The notes under the pieces: model-generated
Seen by the model: the letters and a program-made list of their open reading frames with translations, nothing else
What the model was told of the DNA's origin: nothing
Database searches by the model: none
Program-made: the position numbers and the translations under genes
Origin: Burkholderiales bacterium
Lineage (GTDB): Bacteria; Pseudomonadota; Gammaproteobacteria; Burkholderiales; SG8-39
Assembly: GCA_026417035.1 (NCBI GenBank)
Contig: JAOAEA010000014.1
Location: 1-49,041, forward strand
Direction of reading: 5' to 3'
Length of the DNA stretch: 49,041 nucleotides
Part shown: one piece after another, positions 25,794-35,789 of the stretch
Layout of the letters: every line of letters starts with the position of its first letter
Numbering within the stretch: position 1 is the stretch's first letter

Positions 25794-26423
25794 TCATAGA
25801 CTTGAGATGAAAACCTCGAGTTCCTTACGAACTTCGGCCACCGTCCGGCTCGCGTCGATCACCCGAAACCGTACCGGTGCCTGCGCCGCCCGCCGCAGAT
25901 AGGCGGCCCGAACCCGTTCGAAGAAGCCCTCGGATTCCCGCTCGAAGCGGTCGGGTTCGACGGTTGCCTGGCGCAGGCGCGCCTGCCCGACCGCCACCGG
26001 CACGTCGAAGAAGAGCGTGAGGTCGGGCTGGAGCCCGCGCTGCACCCAATCCTCGAGGATCGCCAACCGCTCGAACGGAATACCCCGGCCCCCGCCCTGG
26101 TAGGCGAACGTCGCGTCCGTGAAACGGTCGGAGAGCACCCAGATCCCCCTCTCGAGGTTCGGAAGGATCAGGCGCCGGATGTGCTCCTGGCGGGCGGCGA
26201 AGACGAGCAAGGCTTCGGTGTCGAGGTCCATCGGCTCGTTGAGGACGATCTCGCGGAGGCGCTCGCCGAGCGGGGTCCCGCCCGGTTCCCGAGTGACCAC
26301 CACCGGCCGACCGGCCGCGCGCAGGCGCTCGGCGATCCATTCGAGATGCGTGCTCTTGCCCGCCCCGTCGATGCCTTCGAGCGTGAGGAACTTGCCGCGC
26401 CCGATGGAAGGCGCCCCGCTCAC
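25794..26423 (-). CDS. tmk: Thymidylate kinase
   Basis: 209 residues from GTG at 26423, which overlaps the mltG stop as GTGA. The P-loop is [10 protein letters not shown]; the DR(E)-type motif [11 protein letters not shown] and [17 protein letters not shown], which binds dTMP, are present. It phosphorylates dTMP to dTDP for DNA synthesis. The last codons (EVFISSL) are AT-rich, like the gap that follows. Its place between mltG and holB is the standard one. Confidence 0.93.
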   Translation of the reverse strand: MSGAPSIGRGKFLTLEGIDGAGKSTHLEWIAERLRAAGRPVVVTREPGGTPLGERLREIVLNEPMDLDTEALLVFAARQEHIRRLILPNLERGIWVLSDRFTDATFAYQGGGRGIPFERLAILEDWVQRGLQPDLTLFFDVPVAVGQARLRQATVEPDRFERESEGFFERVRAAYLRRAAQAPVRFRVIDASRTVAEVRKELEVFISSL

Positions 26424-27427
26424 CGGCCGGCCCTCTGGTATTTCGCGACCGCCCGGTTGTGCTCCTCGAGCGTCCGCGAAAACTCGCTCGACCCGTCGCC
26501 GCGCGCGACGAAATACAGCGCGTCGGTGCGAGCCGGACGGACGGCGGCCTGGAGGGATGCCTGCCCGGGCAGGGCGATCGGGGTCGGTGGGAGCCCGCCG
26601 CGCGTGTAAGTGTTGTAGGGGCCGTCGGCGAGGAGGTCGCGCTTGCGCAGGTTGCCGTCGAAGGCGTCCCCGAGCCCGTAGATCACCGACGGGTCGGTCT
26701 GGAGGAGCATCCCGGCGCGAAGTCGATTGGCGAACACGCCAGCGATCATCGCACGGTCGGCCGCCACGCCTGTCTCCTTCTCCACGATCGAAGCGAGGAT
26801 CAGCGCCTCGTAGGGCGAGGCGAGCGGCACGGTGGGCTCGCGCTCGGCCCACGCGGCGGCGAGCTTGCGTTCCATGCGGGCATAGGCCTGCCGCAGGACC
26901 TCGAGGTCGCTCGTGCCTTTCGCGAAGAGATACTTGTCCGGGAAGAAGCGTCCCTCCGGGTGGCCGGGCGCGGCCCCGATCTTCGCGAGCACGTCCGCGT
27001 CCGGGAGCCCGGCGGTGTCGTGGCGCAGATCGGGATGAGTGTCGAGGGTCTGCCGCACCTGCCGGAAGGTCCAGCCTTCGATGAACACCACCTCCATCAG
27101 GATCGACTCGCCGCGGATCAGCTTCTCGAGCAGCGCGAGCGGCGTGAGCGGCTCGTCGAACCGGTAGGTGCCCGCCTTGATGGCGGCGTCGCGCCCTTGA
27201 AGCCGTCCGACGAGCGCGAACTGCCACGGCTGCATTACGACGCCTGCCGCTGCGAGATCGCGCGCCGCCGTCGAAAGGCTCGCACCGGGGCGGATGGTGA
27301 CCTCGAGCGGCGTAGCGCGGAACTCGAGCGTGCGATGCGAGAACGACCACATCCACGCGGCAAAACCGGTCCCGGCCAGGATGCCGAGCGTCAGGACGAC
27401 GGCGAGGAGCTTGAACAGGAAACGCAT
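26420..27427 (-). CDS. mltG: Endolytic murein transglycosylase
   Basis: 335 residues with one N-terminal membrane anchor ([19 protein letters not shown]). The YceG/MltG domain shows the catalytic Glu in SIVEKETGV and the family segments [10 protein letters not shown] and [16 protein letters not shown]. MltG cuts nascent glycan strands in the periplasm and so sets their length. It is divergent from ygfZ and overlaps tmk by four bases (GTGA). Confidence 0.93.
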   Translation of the reverse strand: MRFLFKLLAVVLTLGILAGTGFAAWMWSFSHRTLEFRATPLEVTIRPGASLSTAARDLAAAGVVMQPWQFALVGRLQGRDAAIKAGTYRFDEPLTPLALLEKLIRGESILMEVVFIEGWTFRQVRQTLDTHPDLRHDTAGLPDADVLAKIGAAPGHPEGRFFPDKYLFAKGTSDLEVLRQAYARMERKLAAAWAEREPTVPLASPYEALILASIVEKETGVAADRAMIAGVFANRLRAGMLLQTDPSVIYGLGDAFDGNLRKRDLLADGPYNTYTRGGLPPTPIALPGQASLQAAVRPARTDALYFVARGDGSSEFSRTLEEHNRAVAKYQRAGR

Positions 27428-27463
27428 CGAGGGGGCGGCGCGGGGCCGGCGGCAGTCGCTCCG

Positions 27464-27469
27464 TATAAT
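27464..27469 (+). promoter_or_regulatory. -10 element TATAAT in the mltG-ygfZ divergent region
   Basis: A perfect TATAAT lies 33-51 bases before the possible ygfZ starts. On the opposite strand TATTAT (27465-27470) could serve mltG. No good -35 hexamer is seen for either. Confidence 0.45.
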
Positions 27470-27502
27470 AAGTCCTGGCCCGCACGGGAACGGAATGCGT
27501 CT

Positions 27503-28555
27503 GTGGATCAAGAGGTTGAATTGACAGGCTGGCTTGCCTTCCTGGCTGCGCGCGGGGCGGTGCTCAGCAACGGCGTGGTTGCCGACTTCGGCGATCCCGC
27601 TGGCGAGCGCGCGGCGGCAGTGTCGGGAAGCGTGGTCGCGCCGCTCCTGCATCTCGGCGCGCTGCGCGTCTCGGGGCCGGACGCCGTTGCGTTCCTGCAC
27701 GGCCAGCTCACCAACGACGTGAAGGGCATGGGCCCCGATCGGGCGCGCTATGCAGGTTACTGCACGCCCAAGGGACGCCTGCTCGCGAACTTCCTCGCGT
27801 GGCGCGAAGGCGAGGGCGTGGTCCTCGCGCTCGCGCGCGAGCTCGTGCCCGCGATCGGGAAGCGGTTGCGGATGTTCGTGCTGCGTTCGAAAGTCACGAT
27901 CGCGGACGCATCCGATGAGGTCGTGCTCCTCGGGTTGGCGGGGCCGGAAGCGGCGCGCGCCGTCCAAGCGGCGACCGGCGCCGGCGCGCCCGCTGCTCCG
28001 ATGGGTGTCGCGCGTGGCGCATCGGGGGCCGTCGCGATCCGGGTGCCGGGCGGGCGCTTCGTGATCGCCGTGCCGGCGGAGGCGGCGCAGGGCGCGTGGG
28101 AATCGGCTGCGAGCGTGCTGCGCCCCGCGGGTACGCCCGTCTGGGAATGGCTCGAGATCCGGAACGGCCTCACGCTGGTGACCGCACCGACGCAGGACGA
28201 GCTCGTGCCGCAGATGGCGAACCTCGAGCTCGTCGGCGGCGTGAGCTTCGACAAGGGCTGCTATCCGGGACAGGAAGTCGTGGCGCGCAGCCAATACCTC
28301 GGCAAGGTCAAGCGCCGCACCTATCTCGCGCATGTCCCGGGCGCACCACCGCCGCGGCCCGGCGAAGCCGTCTTCGCAAGCGGCGCGCCCGACCAGCCGG
28401 CCGGCATCATCGTGAACGTTGCGCCGGCCCCGGGAGGCGGCTGCGACGTCCTCGCGACGCTCCACTCCGCCTCGGCCGAGGCGGGGGAGCTGCACGTCGG
28501 CGCTCCGGAGGGCCCGCGCCTGACGATCCTCCCCCTGCCCTACGCCCTGCCGTGA
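27503..28555 (+). CDS. ygfZ: Folate-binding protein YgfZ (iron-sulfur cluster repair)
   Basis: 350 residues from GTG at 27503, or 344 from TTG at 27521, which has AAGAGG five bases upstream. The family signature is DKGCYPGQE near residue 250, with the reactive Cys. The fold is that of the T-protein aminomethyltransferases. YgfZ uses tetrahydrofolate to help maintain certain Fe-S enzymes such as MiaB. It is divergent from mltG, and the DUF4936 gene overlaps its stop, a common betaproteobacterial arrangement. Confidence 0.9.
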   Translation: MDQEVELTGWLAFLAARGAVLSNGVVADFGDPAGERAAAVSGSVVAPLLHLGALRVSGPDAVAFLHGQLTNDVKGMGPDRARYAGYCTPKGRLLANFLAWREGEGVVLALARELVPAIGKRLRMFVLRSKVTIADASDEVVLLGLAGPEAARAVQAATGAGAPAAPMGVARGASGAVAIRVPGGRFVIAVPAEAAQGAWESAASVLRPAGTPVWEWLEIRNGLTLVTAPTQDELVPQMANLELVGGVSFDKGCYPGQEVVARSQYLGKVKRRTYLAHVPGAPPPRPGEAVFASGAPDQPAGIIVNVAPAPGGGCDVLATLHSASAEAGELHVGAPEGPRLTILPLPYALP

Positions 28556-28836
28556 GCGCATCGACGGTGTACGTCTATTACAAGGTCGCCGATCCCGGAT
28601 CGTCCGCGGCGCGCGAGTGCGTGCGGGGGCTCCTGGCGACGGTCCGGCTCGAAACCGGCGTGCAGGGGCGGCTGCTGCGCCGGGCGGAGGATCCCGCGAC
28701 CTGGATGGAGGTCTACGAAGACGCGACGCGGGGCGACTTCGCGGCCGTCGTCGAGCGCATCGCCGCGGCGTCGGGCATCGCGGCCCACCTCGCGCCACGC
28801 TCGGCGCGCGTGGTGGAACGCTTCGAGGCATTCTGA
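28552..28836 (+). CDS. DUF4936 family protein
   Basis: 94 residues from the GTG that overlaps the ygfZ stop as GTGA. It has a ferredoxin-like pattern with an opening VYVYYKV strand, 'VRLETGVQGRLLRR' and 'TWMEVYEDATRGDFAAVVER', as in DUF4936 proteins, which regularly follow ygfZ. The function is unknown; translational coupling to ygfZ suggests a related role. Confidence 0.85.
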   Translation: MSASTVYVYYKVADPGSSAARECVRGLLATVRLETGVQGRLLRRAEDPATWMEVYEDATRGDFAAVVERIAAASGIAAHLAPRSARVVERFEAF

Positions 28837-28838
28837 GC

Positions 28839-29651
28839 ATGTGCCTCGTGGTCCTGGCGTACCGTCCCGACGAGCGGCACGAGCTCGTCGTCGCAGCGAA
28901 CCGCGACGAGTGGTTCAAGCGCGCGACCGCGCCCGCCGGCTTCTGGAAGGACCACCCGGACGTCTTCGCCGGCCGCGACCTGGAGCAGGGCGGCACCTGG
29001 CTCGGCGTCTCGCGCCGGGGGCGGTTCGCAGCGCTCACGAACTTCCGCGACCCGCCCGCCCACCGTCCCGGCGCGCCCTCGCGCGGGGCGCTCGTCGCGG
29101 AATTCCTCACGGCCGACGGGGCCGCGCTCGCCTGCCTTTCCGATCTTCGCGGCCGCGCCGACCGCTACAACGGCTTCGGCCTGCTCGCGTGGGACGGCAG
29201 CTCGCTGGCGTTCCTGTCGAGTCGCAACGGCGGCGTGACGGTGCTCGAGCCGGGACTCTACGGCCTCTCGAACCATCTCCTGGACACGCCCTGGCCGAAG
29301 GTCCGCGAGGGCAAGCGGCGGCTCGCGGAAACGATCGCCCATCCGTTCGGCGCCCTCGATCTCCTCACGCTGCTCGACAGCACCGAGGCGGCGCCCGACG
29401 CGGAGCTGCCCGACACCGGGGTCGGCCGGGACTGGGAGCGGAAGCTCTCGCCCATGCGCATCGTCGCCGGCGACTACGGGACGCGCAGCTCCACGGCGCT
29501 CGTCGTGACGCGCGCCGGCGACGTGGAGGTCGCCGAGCGGACGTTCGACCGCGAGGGCGCGCCGACCGAGACGGTCTTCGAACGCTTCAGGATCGAGCGG
29601 CCGGCGCGAGCTCGCGCGCCATCGCGACGTGCGGGATTCCCGCTTCCATGA
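28839..29651 (+). CDS. NRDE/TANGO2 family protein
   Basis: 270 residues. The N-terminus is the NRDE signature: MCLVVLAY, then VVAANRDEW, with Cys2 as in the Ntn-hydrolase-like family. 'GGTWLGVSRRGRFAALTN' and 'YGLSNHLLDTPWPKV' are also typical. TANGO2 homologues have been linked to haem handling and membrane trafficking in eukaryotes; the bacterial role is not settled. It starts two bases after the DUF4936 stop, so it joins the ygfZ transcript, and its 3' end overlaps the converging GNAT gene by 65 bases. Confidence 0.9.
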   Translation: MCLVVLAYRPDERHELVVAANRDEWFKRATAPAGFWKDHPDVFAGRDLEQGGTWLGVSRRGRFAALTNFRDPPAHRPGAPSRGALVAEFLTADGAALACLSDLRGRADRYNGFGLLAWDGSSLAFLSSRNGGVTVLEPGLYGLSNHLLDTPWPKVREGKRRLAETIAHPFGALDLLTLLDSTEAAPDAELPDTGVGRDWERKLSPMRIVAGDYGTRSSTALVVTRAGDVEVAERTFDREGAPTETVFERFRIERPARARAPSRRAGFPLP

Positions 29652-30030
29652 ACGTCTCGCCGATCGTGGTGAACCCGAGCTTCGCGTAGAAGCCGGCGGC
29701 GTGGGTCTGCGCGTGCAGGGTGACGCGGCGCATGTCCCGCTCCAGGGCACGCGCGACGAGCGCTGCGAGGATCGCGGCGCCGACGCCCAGGCCGCGCCAT
29801 TCCGCGAGCACGGCCATGCGGCCGATGCGCCCGTCGGGCAGGAGCCGTCCAGTGCCGATCACCGCGCCACCCGCGTCGGTTGCGAGGGCGTGCTCGCAGG
29901 ACGCGTCGAGCTCGTCCCACTCGAGCTCGATCGGCACGCCCTGTTCCCGCACGAAGACGGCTTCGCGCACCGCGCGCGCGCCCGGACGCGCGACCGCCCA
30001 GGGCAGGATCCGCACGGCGAACGTCGTCAA
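29587..30030 (-). CDS. GNAT family N-acetyltransferase
   Basis: 147 residues from a TTG at 30030, with GAGGAGG about 5 bases upstream. The acetyl-CoA motif is RMAVLAEWRGLGVG, followed by the C-terminal 'LHAQTHAAGFYAKLGFT' segment, as in the ElaA-like/YjcF subfamily. The substrate is unknown. It converges on the NRDE gene with a 65-base overlap and is divergent from the aldolase gene. Confidence 0.9.
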   Translation of the reverse strand: MTTFAVRILPWAVARPGARAVREAVFVREQGVPIELEWDELDASCEHALATDAGGAVIGTGRLLPDGRIGRMAVLAEWRGLGVGAAILAALVARALERDMRRVTLHAQTHAAGFYAKLGFTTIGETFMEAGIPHVAMARELAPAARS

Positions 30031-30049
30031 ATCGTCCTCCTCGCGCGCG

Positions 30050-30055
30050 TATAAT
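30050..30055 (+). promoter_or_regulatory. -10 element TATAAT for the aldolase-mtnA operon
   Basis: A perfect TATAAT lies 50 bases before the aldolase/SDR start at 30106, with GGGGAG as ribosome site in between. The -35 region is weak. Confidence 0.5.
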
Positions 30056-30105
30056 CCGCGCCTTTTCCGGAGCGCGGCGCGCCGCGCGCGCGGGGAGTCT
30101 AGCCG

Positions 30106-32079
30106 ATGAAGAGCCTGTGGGACGACGCCGAGGCCGCCCGTTTCGAGGGCGATCTGGGACTTCGCGTCTACACGTCCCGGCTGCTGGGCCGCGACAAGTC
30201 GCTCGTGCTCCACGGCGGCGGCAACACCTCCGTGAAGATCCGCGAGGCGAACCGCTTCGGCGAGCCCGAGGACATCCTCTACGTCAAGGGCAGCGGCTGG
30301 GATCTCGAGACGATCGAGCCCGCGGGCTTCTCTCCGGTGCGGCTCGCGCACGTCGTCCGGCTCGCCGGGCTCGAGCGGCTCTCCGACCCGGACATGGTGA
30401 ACGAGCTCGTCACCCACATGACGCGGGCCGCGGCGCCCGCGCCCTCGATCGAGACCATCCTGCACGGCGCGATGCCGTTCCGGTTCGTCGATCACGCGCA
30501 CGCCGACGCGGGGCTCGCGGTGACCAACACGGCGGACGGCGAGCGGCGCATCCGCGAGATCTACGGCGACCGCGTCCTGGTCGTGCCCTATCGCCTGCCG
30601 GGATTCGATCTCGCGAAGCTCGTCGCGGCCGAGTTCGCGGCTCGGGCCACGCCCGGTACCGTCGGCGTGGTGCTGCTCAACCACGGGATCTTCTCCTTCG
30701 GTCAGTCGGCGCGCGAGGCCTACGAGCTGATGATCGAGCTCGTCGGCATGGCCGAGCACCATCTCGCTTCGCAGAAGGCGTGGGACGTGGTTCCCGCGCC
30801 GGTGCCCGCCACCCCGGAGATCGGCGCGCTCGAGTTCGCCGGCCTGCGCCGCCGGATCTCGGACGCGGCGGGCGCGCCGATGCTCCTCTGCGCGACGGCC
30901 AACGCCAAGACGCTCGCTTTCGCGCGCCATCCCGAGGTCGCGCGCATCTCGCAGCAGGGCCCGGCGACGCCCGACCACGTGATCCGCACGAAGCGCGTGC
31001 CGATGCTCGGGACGGACGTGGACGCCTACGCGCGCGCCTATCGTGAATACTTCGCCGCGCACGCCCCGCAGGCGAAGGAGCCGAAGACGATGCTCGATCC
31101 GGCGCCGCGTGTCGTGCTCGATCCGCGCTTCGGGCTGGCTGCCGCGGGCCGCACGGCGAAGGACGCGCGCATCGTCGCCGAGCTCTACGATCACACCATC
31201 GACGTCATCCTGCGCGCCGAAGCGCTCGGCGGCTACGTCGCCCTGCCCGCGCAGGACCTCTTCGACGTCGAGTACTGGGACCTCGAGCAGGCGAAACTGC
31301 GCAAGGGCGGCAAGCCGCCCGCGTTCGCCGGCGAGGTCGCGCTCGTCACCGGCGCCGCTTCCGGCATTGGGAAGGCGGCGGTGGCAGCGTTCCTCGCGCG
31401 CGGCGCCGCGGTCGTCGGCATCGACCTCAACCCGGCGATCGCGACGCTGCACGACCGGCCCGACTTCCTCGGCATCGTTGGGGACCTCACCGACACGGAC
31501 GGGGTGGCGCGCGCGCTCGATCGGGCCGTGCTCGCCTTCGGCGGCCTCGACATGCTGGTGCTCAATGCCGGGATCTTCTCTCCCGGCCGGGCGATCGCCG
31601 AGCTGCCCGACGACGAATGGCGGCGCGTGATGCGAATCAACCTCGACGCGAACCTCGCACTGATGCGCGCCGCGCAGCCGCTCCTCAGGCTCGCGCCGCG
31701 GGGCGGGCGTCTCGTCGTCATCGGCTCGAAGAACGTCCCGGCGCCGGGCGTCGGCGCGGCCGCCTATTCGGCTTCCAAGGCGGCGCTCACCCAGCTCGCG
31801 CGCATCGCGGCGCTCGAGTGGGGCGGCGACGGCATCCGCGTCAACACGCTCCACCCGGACGCGGTGTTCGACACCGGGCTCTGGACGGAAGCCGTGCTCG
31901 CCGAGCGGGCGAAGCGCTACGGCCTCACGGTGGACGAGTACAAGAAGCGCAACGTGCTGCGCACCGAAGTGACGAGCCGCGACGTCGCCGAGCTCGCCGC
32001 CGAGCTCTGCGGACCGCTCTTCGCCAGGACCACGGGCGCGCAGATTCCGGTCGACGGCGGCAACGAGCGGGTGATCTGA
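30106..32079 (+). CDS. Bifunctional class II aldolase / short-chain dehydrogenase
   Basis: 657 residues. Residues about 1-400 are a class II aldolase/RhaD-like domain, with a phosphate-binding HGGGNTSVK and zinc histidines in DHAHADAG and LNHGIFSFG. Residues about 405 to the end are an SDR domain with TGAASGIG, LNAGIFSPG and a YSASK catalytic pair. Fusions of this type split a 1-phospho-ketose into DHAP plus an aldehyde and then oxidise or reduce the aldehyde; rhamnulose-1-phosphate aldolase/lactaldehyde dehydrogenase is the known example. Here the stop overlaps the start of mtnA by one base, so a 5-methylthioribulose-1-phosphate substrate is plausible instead (inference). No rhamnose genes are nearby. 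Confidence 0.9.
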   Translation: MKSLWDDAEAARFEGDLGLRVYTSRLLGRDKSLVLHGGGNTSVKIREANRFGEPEDILYVKGSGWDLETIEPAGFSPVRLAHVVRLAGLERLSDPDMVNELVTHMTRAAAPAPSIETILHGAMPFRFVDHAHADAGLAVTNTADGERRIREIYGDRVLVVPYRLPGFDLAKLVAAEFAARATPGTVGVVLLNHGIFSFGQSAREAYELMIELVGMAEHHLASQKAWDVVPAPVPATPEIGALEFAGLRRRISDAAGAPMLLCATANAKTLAFARHPEVARISQQGPATPDHVIRTKRVPMLGTDVDAYARAYREYFAAHAPQAKEPKTMLDPAPRVVLDPRFGLAAAGRTAKDARIVAELYDHTIDVILRAEALGGYVALPAQDLFDVEYWDLEQAKLRKGGKPPAFAGEVALVTGAASGIGKAAVAAFLARGAAVVGIDLNPAIATLHDRPDFLGIVGDLTDTDGVARALDRAVLAFGGLDMLVLNAGIFSPGRAIAELPDDEWRRVMRINLDANLALMRAAQPLLRLAPRGGRLVVIGSKNVPAPGVGAAAYSASKAALTQLARIAALEWGGDGIRVNTLHPDAVFDTGLWTEAVLAERAKRYGLTVDEYKKRNVLRTEVTSRDVAELAAELCGPLFARTTGAQIPVDGGNERVI

Positions 32080-33128
32080 TGGACGCACGCGGGGTCGAGA
32101 CGCTGCGCTTCACCGACGGCGTGCTCGAGCTCGTCGACCAGCGGCTGCTGCCGCAGACCCTGCGGTATGTCGCCTGCCGCAGCGCCGGGGAAGTCGCCGC
32201 CGCGATCCGCGACATGGTCGTGCGCGGCGCGCCGGCGATCGGCTGTGCGGCGGCCTTCGGCGTCGCCGTCGACGCGCTGCGGCTCGCGAACGAGGACGCC
32301 ACGAGCTTCGCCGCGAAGCTCGAGACGGCCTTCGCGGCGCTGCACGCGAGCCGGCCGACGGCGGTAAACCTCTTCTGGGCGCTCGACCGGATGCGTGCGG
32401 TGTGGCACGAAGCGCCCGCGGACGACCCGCGCGAGACCGCGAGGCGACTCGCGGCCGAAGCCGACCGCGTCTTCCGCGAGGACCTCGAGGTGAACCGCGC
32501 GATCGGCCGCAACGGCGAGGCCCTGATCGCCGACGGCGCGCGCGTCATGACCCACTGCAACGCCGGCGCGCTCGCCACGGCGGGCCACGGCACCGCGCTC
32601 GGCGTCGTCCGTTCGGCGCGCGACGCAGGGAAGCGCCTCTCGGTGATTGCGAACGAAACGCGCCCCTACCTGCAGGGCGCGCGGCTCACGGCCTGGGAGA
32701 TGGTGCAGGAGGCGATCCCGGTCACGCTGATCACCGACAACATGGCCGGCCACATGATGCGCACCGGGCGCGTGGACGTCGTGATCGTCGGCGCCGACCG
32801 GATCGCCGCCAACGGCGACACCGCGAACAAGATCGGCACCTACGCGCTCGCGGTGCTGGCCGCTCGCCACGGGCTGCCCTTCTACGTCGCCGCTCCCCTC
32901 TCGACCATCGACCGCGCGATCGCGGACGGCTCGGGCATCCCGATCGAGGAGCGCGATCCGTCCGAAGTGACGGGGTTCCGCGACCTGCGCTGGGCGCCCG
33001 AAGGCGTTGCGGTCGCGAATCCCGCGTTCGACGTCACGCCGGCCGAGCTGGTGACGGCCATCATCACGGAGAAGGGCGTCGCTCGGCCGCCGCTCGGCGA
33101 TGCGATCTCGCGCCTCTTCGGCGCGTAG
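32079..33128 (+). CDS. mtnA: S-methyl-5-thioribose-1-phosphate isomerase
   Basis: 349 residues, the usual length. The active-site Cys is in MTHCNAGALATAGHGT and the Asp in GADRIAANGDTANKIGTY; the N-terminal MVVRGAPAIG motif is also present. The enzyme converts methylthioribose-1-phosphate to methylthioribulose-1-phosphate in salvage of methylthioadenosine. The start codon overlaps the aldolase stop (TGATG). The later genes of the classical salvage pathway (mtnB, mtnC, mtnD) are not here, which fits a shunt through the neighbouring aldolase. Confidence 0.95.
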   Translation: MDARGVETLRFTDGVLELVDQRLLPQTLRYVACRSAGEVAAAIRDMVVRGAPAIGCAAAFGVAVDALRLANEDATSFAAKLETAFAALHASRPTAVNLFWALDRMRAVWHEAPADDPRETARRLAAEADRVFREDLEVNRAIGRNGEALIADGARVMTHCNAGALATAGHGTALGVVRSARDAGKRLSVIANETRPYLQGARLTAWEMVQEAIPVTLITDNMAGHMMRTGRVDVVIVGADRIAANGDTANKIGTYALAVLAARHGLPFYVAAPLSTIDRAIADGSGIPIEERDPSEVTGFRDLRWAPEGVAVANPAFDVTPAELVTAIITEKGVARPPLGDAISRLFGA

Positions 33129-34605
33129 CCGCGCCACGCGCCTTCGCGGGGCGAGGGCCGTCCTCGCCCTCGCCGCGCTCGTTCTCATGCCCGGCTGCGC
33201 GGGCATGTACTTCCACCCGGCGACGCCCCCGGAGGGTCCGGCGCCGCGGTTCGCGCTCGAGCAACTGCCCTGGCGCGAGTACTGGACCGGCGTCGTCTTC
33301 AACGGCGAGAAGGTCGGCTACGGCCGCCTGCGGATCGAACCCGACGGCCGCGGCGGCCACTGGCTCGAGGGCGAGACCGCGATGCGGTTCACGCTCCTCG
33401 GCTTCGAAAAGCACGTGACCCTGCGCTCCCGCGACCGCGTGAACCCCGACCTCACGCTCCTCGAGCTCGACTACGACTACACCCTCGACGGCAACCGCCT
33501 CGCGCTGCGTGGCGAGGTCCGCGACGGGACGCTGCACGTCGCGGCCACCCAGGCGGGCCGCGTCGAGCAACGCGCGTTCGCTTCGGCCGAACCGGTGTTC
33601 CCGATGAGCGCGCTCGCCCTGCTCCCGGTCGTGCGCGGGCTCGAGATCGGCAGCGCGTGGCGCGTGCGCGTCTTCAGCGGCGAGGCGCAGGAGATCGCGG
33701 AGGCCTCGCAGCGGGTCGTCGGCTTCGAAAGGAGCGAGTTCCTGCCGCAGCCGGGCTGGAAGGTGACGACCGACCTCCTCGGCTTCGGGGCGTCGACGTG
33801 GTACGACGCGCAGGGGTTGCCGCAGCTCGAGATCGCGCTCAACGGGATCGTCATCTCGTATCTCGAGACCGAGACCGCGGCGCGAAGCTATCTCGCCGAC
33901 GCGGCGCTCAACAGGCGCGAGGTGCTGCTCGATTTGAGCGTGGTGAAAGTGCCCACGCCCGTGCGTTCGCCGCGCGCGGTGACGGCCGCGACGCTCGCGA
34001 TCCGCACCCAGGGCCGCCTCGACCTCCTGCCCCGCGACGCGAGCCAGCGCTGCGAGGCCGATGCCGCAGGAGTGGTCTGCGAAACGAGCGCCGTGCCGTT
34101 CGCGGCCGGCGCGGCCGCCCCGGGCAGCGGCCTCGAGGCGTCGATGCAGGTCCCGCGCGCCGACCGAGGGATCCTGCGCCTCGCGGCCGAGATCGCGGGC
34201 CAGAAGCCGACGGATGCGGCGAAGGTGGACGCGATCCTCGCCTGGATGCAGGCGAACATCCGGAAGGAGGCGGCCGACGCGTTCAGCGCGCTCGACGTCC
34301 TCGCAGAGCGGCGCGCCGAGTGCCAGGGGCATGCATGGCTCTTCGCCGCTCTCGCTCGCGCGCTCGGGATCCCGACGCGCGTCGTGAACGGGCTCGCCTA
34401 TTCCGACGAGTGGGGCGGGTTCCTCTACCACACCTGGAACGAGAGCCTCGTCGAGGGCGCGTGGGTCGCCGTGGATCCCACCTTCGCGCAGCGGCCCGCC
34501 GACGCCATGCGCGTGAAGATCGTCTACGGCGAGGGGGCCCTCGAGCTCGCCGCGATCGCCGACTGGATCGGGCGCACCCGGATCGAGGTGCTCGCCTACC
34601 GCTGA
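33100..34605 (+). CDS. Transglutaminase-like domain lipoprotein
   Basis: 501 residues from ATG at 33100, overlapping mtnA by 29 bases. The N-terminus is a lipoprotein signal with the lipobox LMPGC (Cys near residue 32). Residues about 60-330 are beta-rich with repeated long strands. The transglutaminase core near the C-terminus shows the triad Cys in ECQGHAWLF, His in YHTWNE and Asp in VDPTF. Such proteins may be cysteine peptidases, amidases or cross-linkers in the envelope; the substrate is unknown. It converges on the L,D-transpeptidase gene after an 11-base gap. Confidence 0.88.
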   Translation: MRSRASSARSRATRLRGARAVLALAALVLMPGCAGMYFHPATPPEGPAPRFALEQLPWREYWTGVVFNGEKVGYGRLRIEPDGRGGHWLEGETAMRFTLLGFEKHVTLRSRDRVNPDLTLLELDYDYTLDGNRLALRGEVRDGTLHVAATQAGRVEQRAFASAEPVFPMSALALLPVVRGLEIGSAWRVRVFSGEAQEIAEASQRVVGFERSEFLPQPGWKVTTDLLGFGASTWYDAQGLPQLEIALNGIVISYLETETAARSYLADAALNRREVLLDLSVVKVPTPVRSPRAVTAATLAIRTQGRLDLLPRDASQRCEADAAGVVCETSAVPFAAGAAAPGSGLEASMQVPRADRGILRLAAEIAGQKPTDAAKVDAILAWMQANIRKEAADAFSALDVLAERRAECQGHAWLFAALARALGIPTRVVNGLAYSDEWGGFLYHTWNESLVEGAWVAVDPTFAQRPADAMRVKIVYGEGALELAAIADWIGRTRIEVLAYR

Positions 34606-34616
34606 CCGCCCCGGCG

Positions 34617-35619
<1,003 letters not shown>

Positions 35620-35789
35620 TTATGCGCCCGCGTCCCGGTCTGCCGTCCGCTGGCCGGGCGTGGTTCTTCGGGCGGCGAGGCCGGTCGCGCACCGGCGCAC
35701 GGGCGGCACCGGCGCGGCTTTCACGCGAGCGTCACATAGGCCGCCTAACCTCGCGCCAGCCCGATGCATGGAAAGCACGTCCGGCGCCA

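Noticed and set aside
27495..27524. A nine-codon frame (MRLWIKRLN) overlapping the ygfZ start, as a possible leader peptide
   Set aside because: Too short to judge, no attenuator structure beside it; may be chance.
26420..29110. An upstream extension of mltG to nearly 900 codons on the minus strand
   Set aside because: It runs opposite to ygfZ, DUF4936 and NRDE genes; MltG starts at 27427 with a normal membrane anchor.
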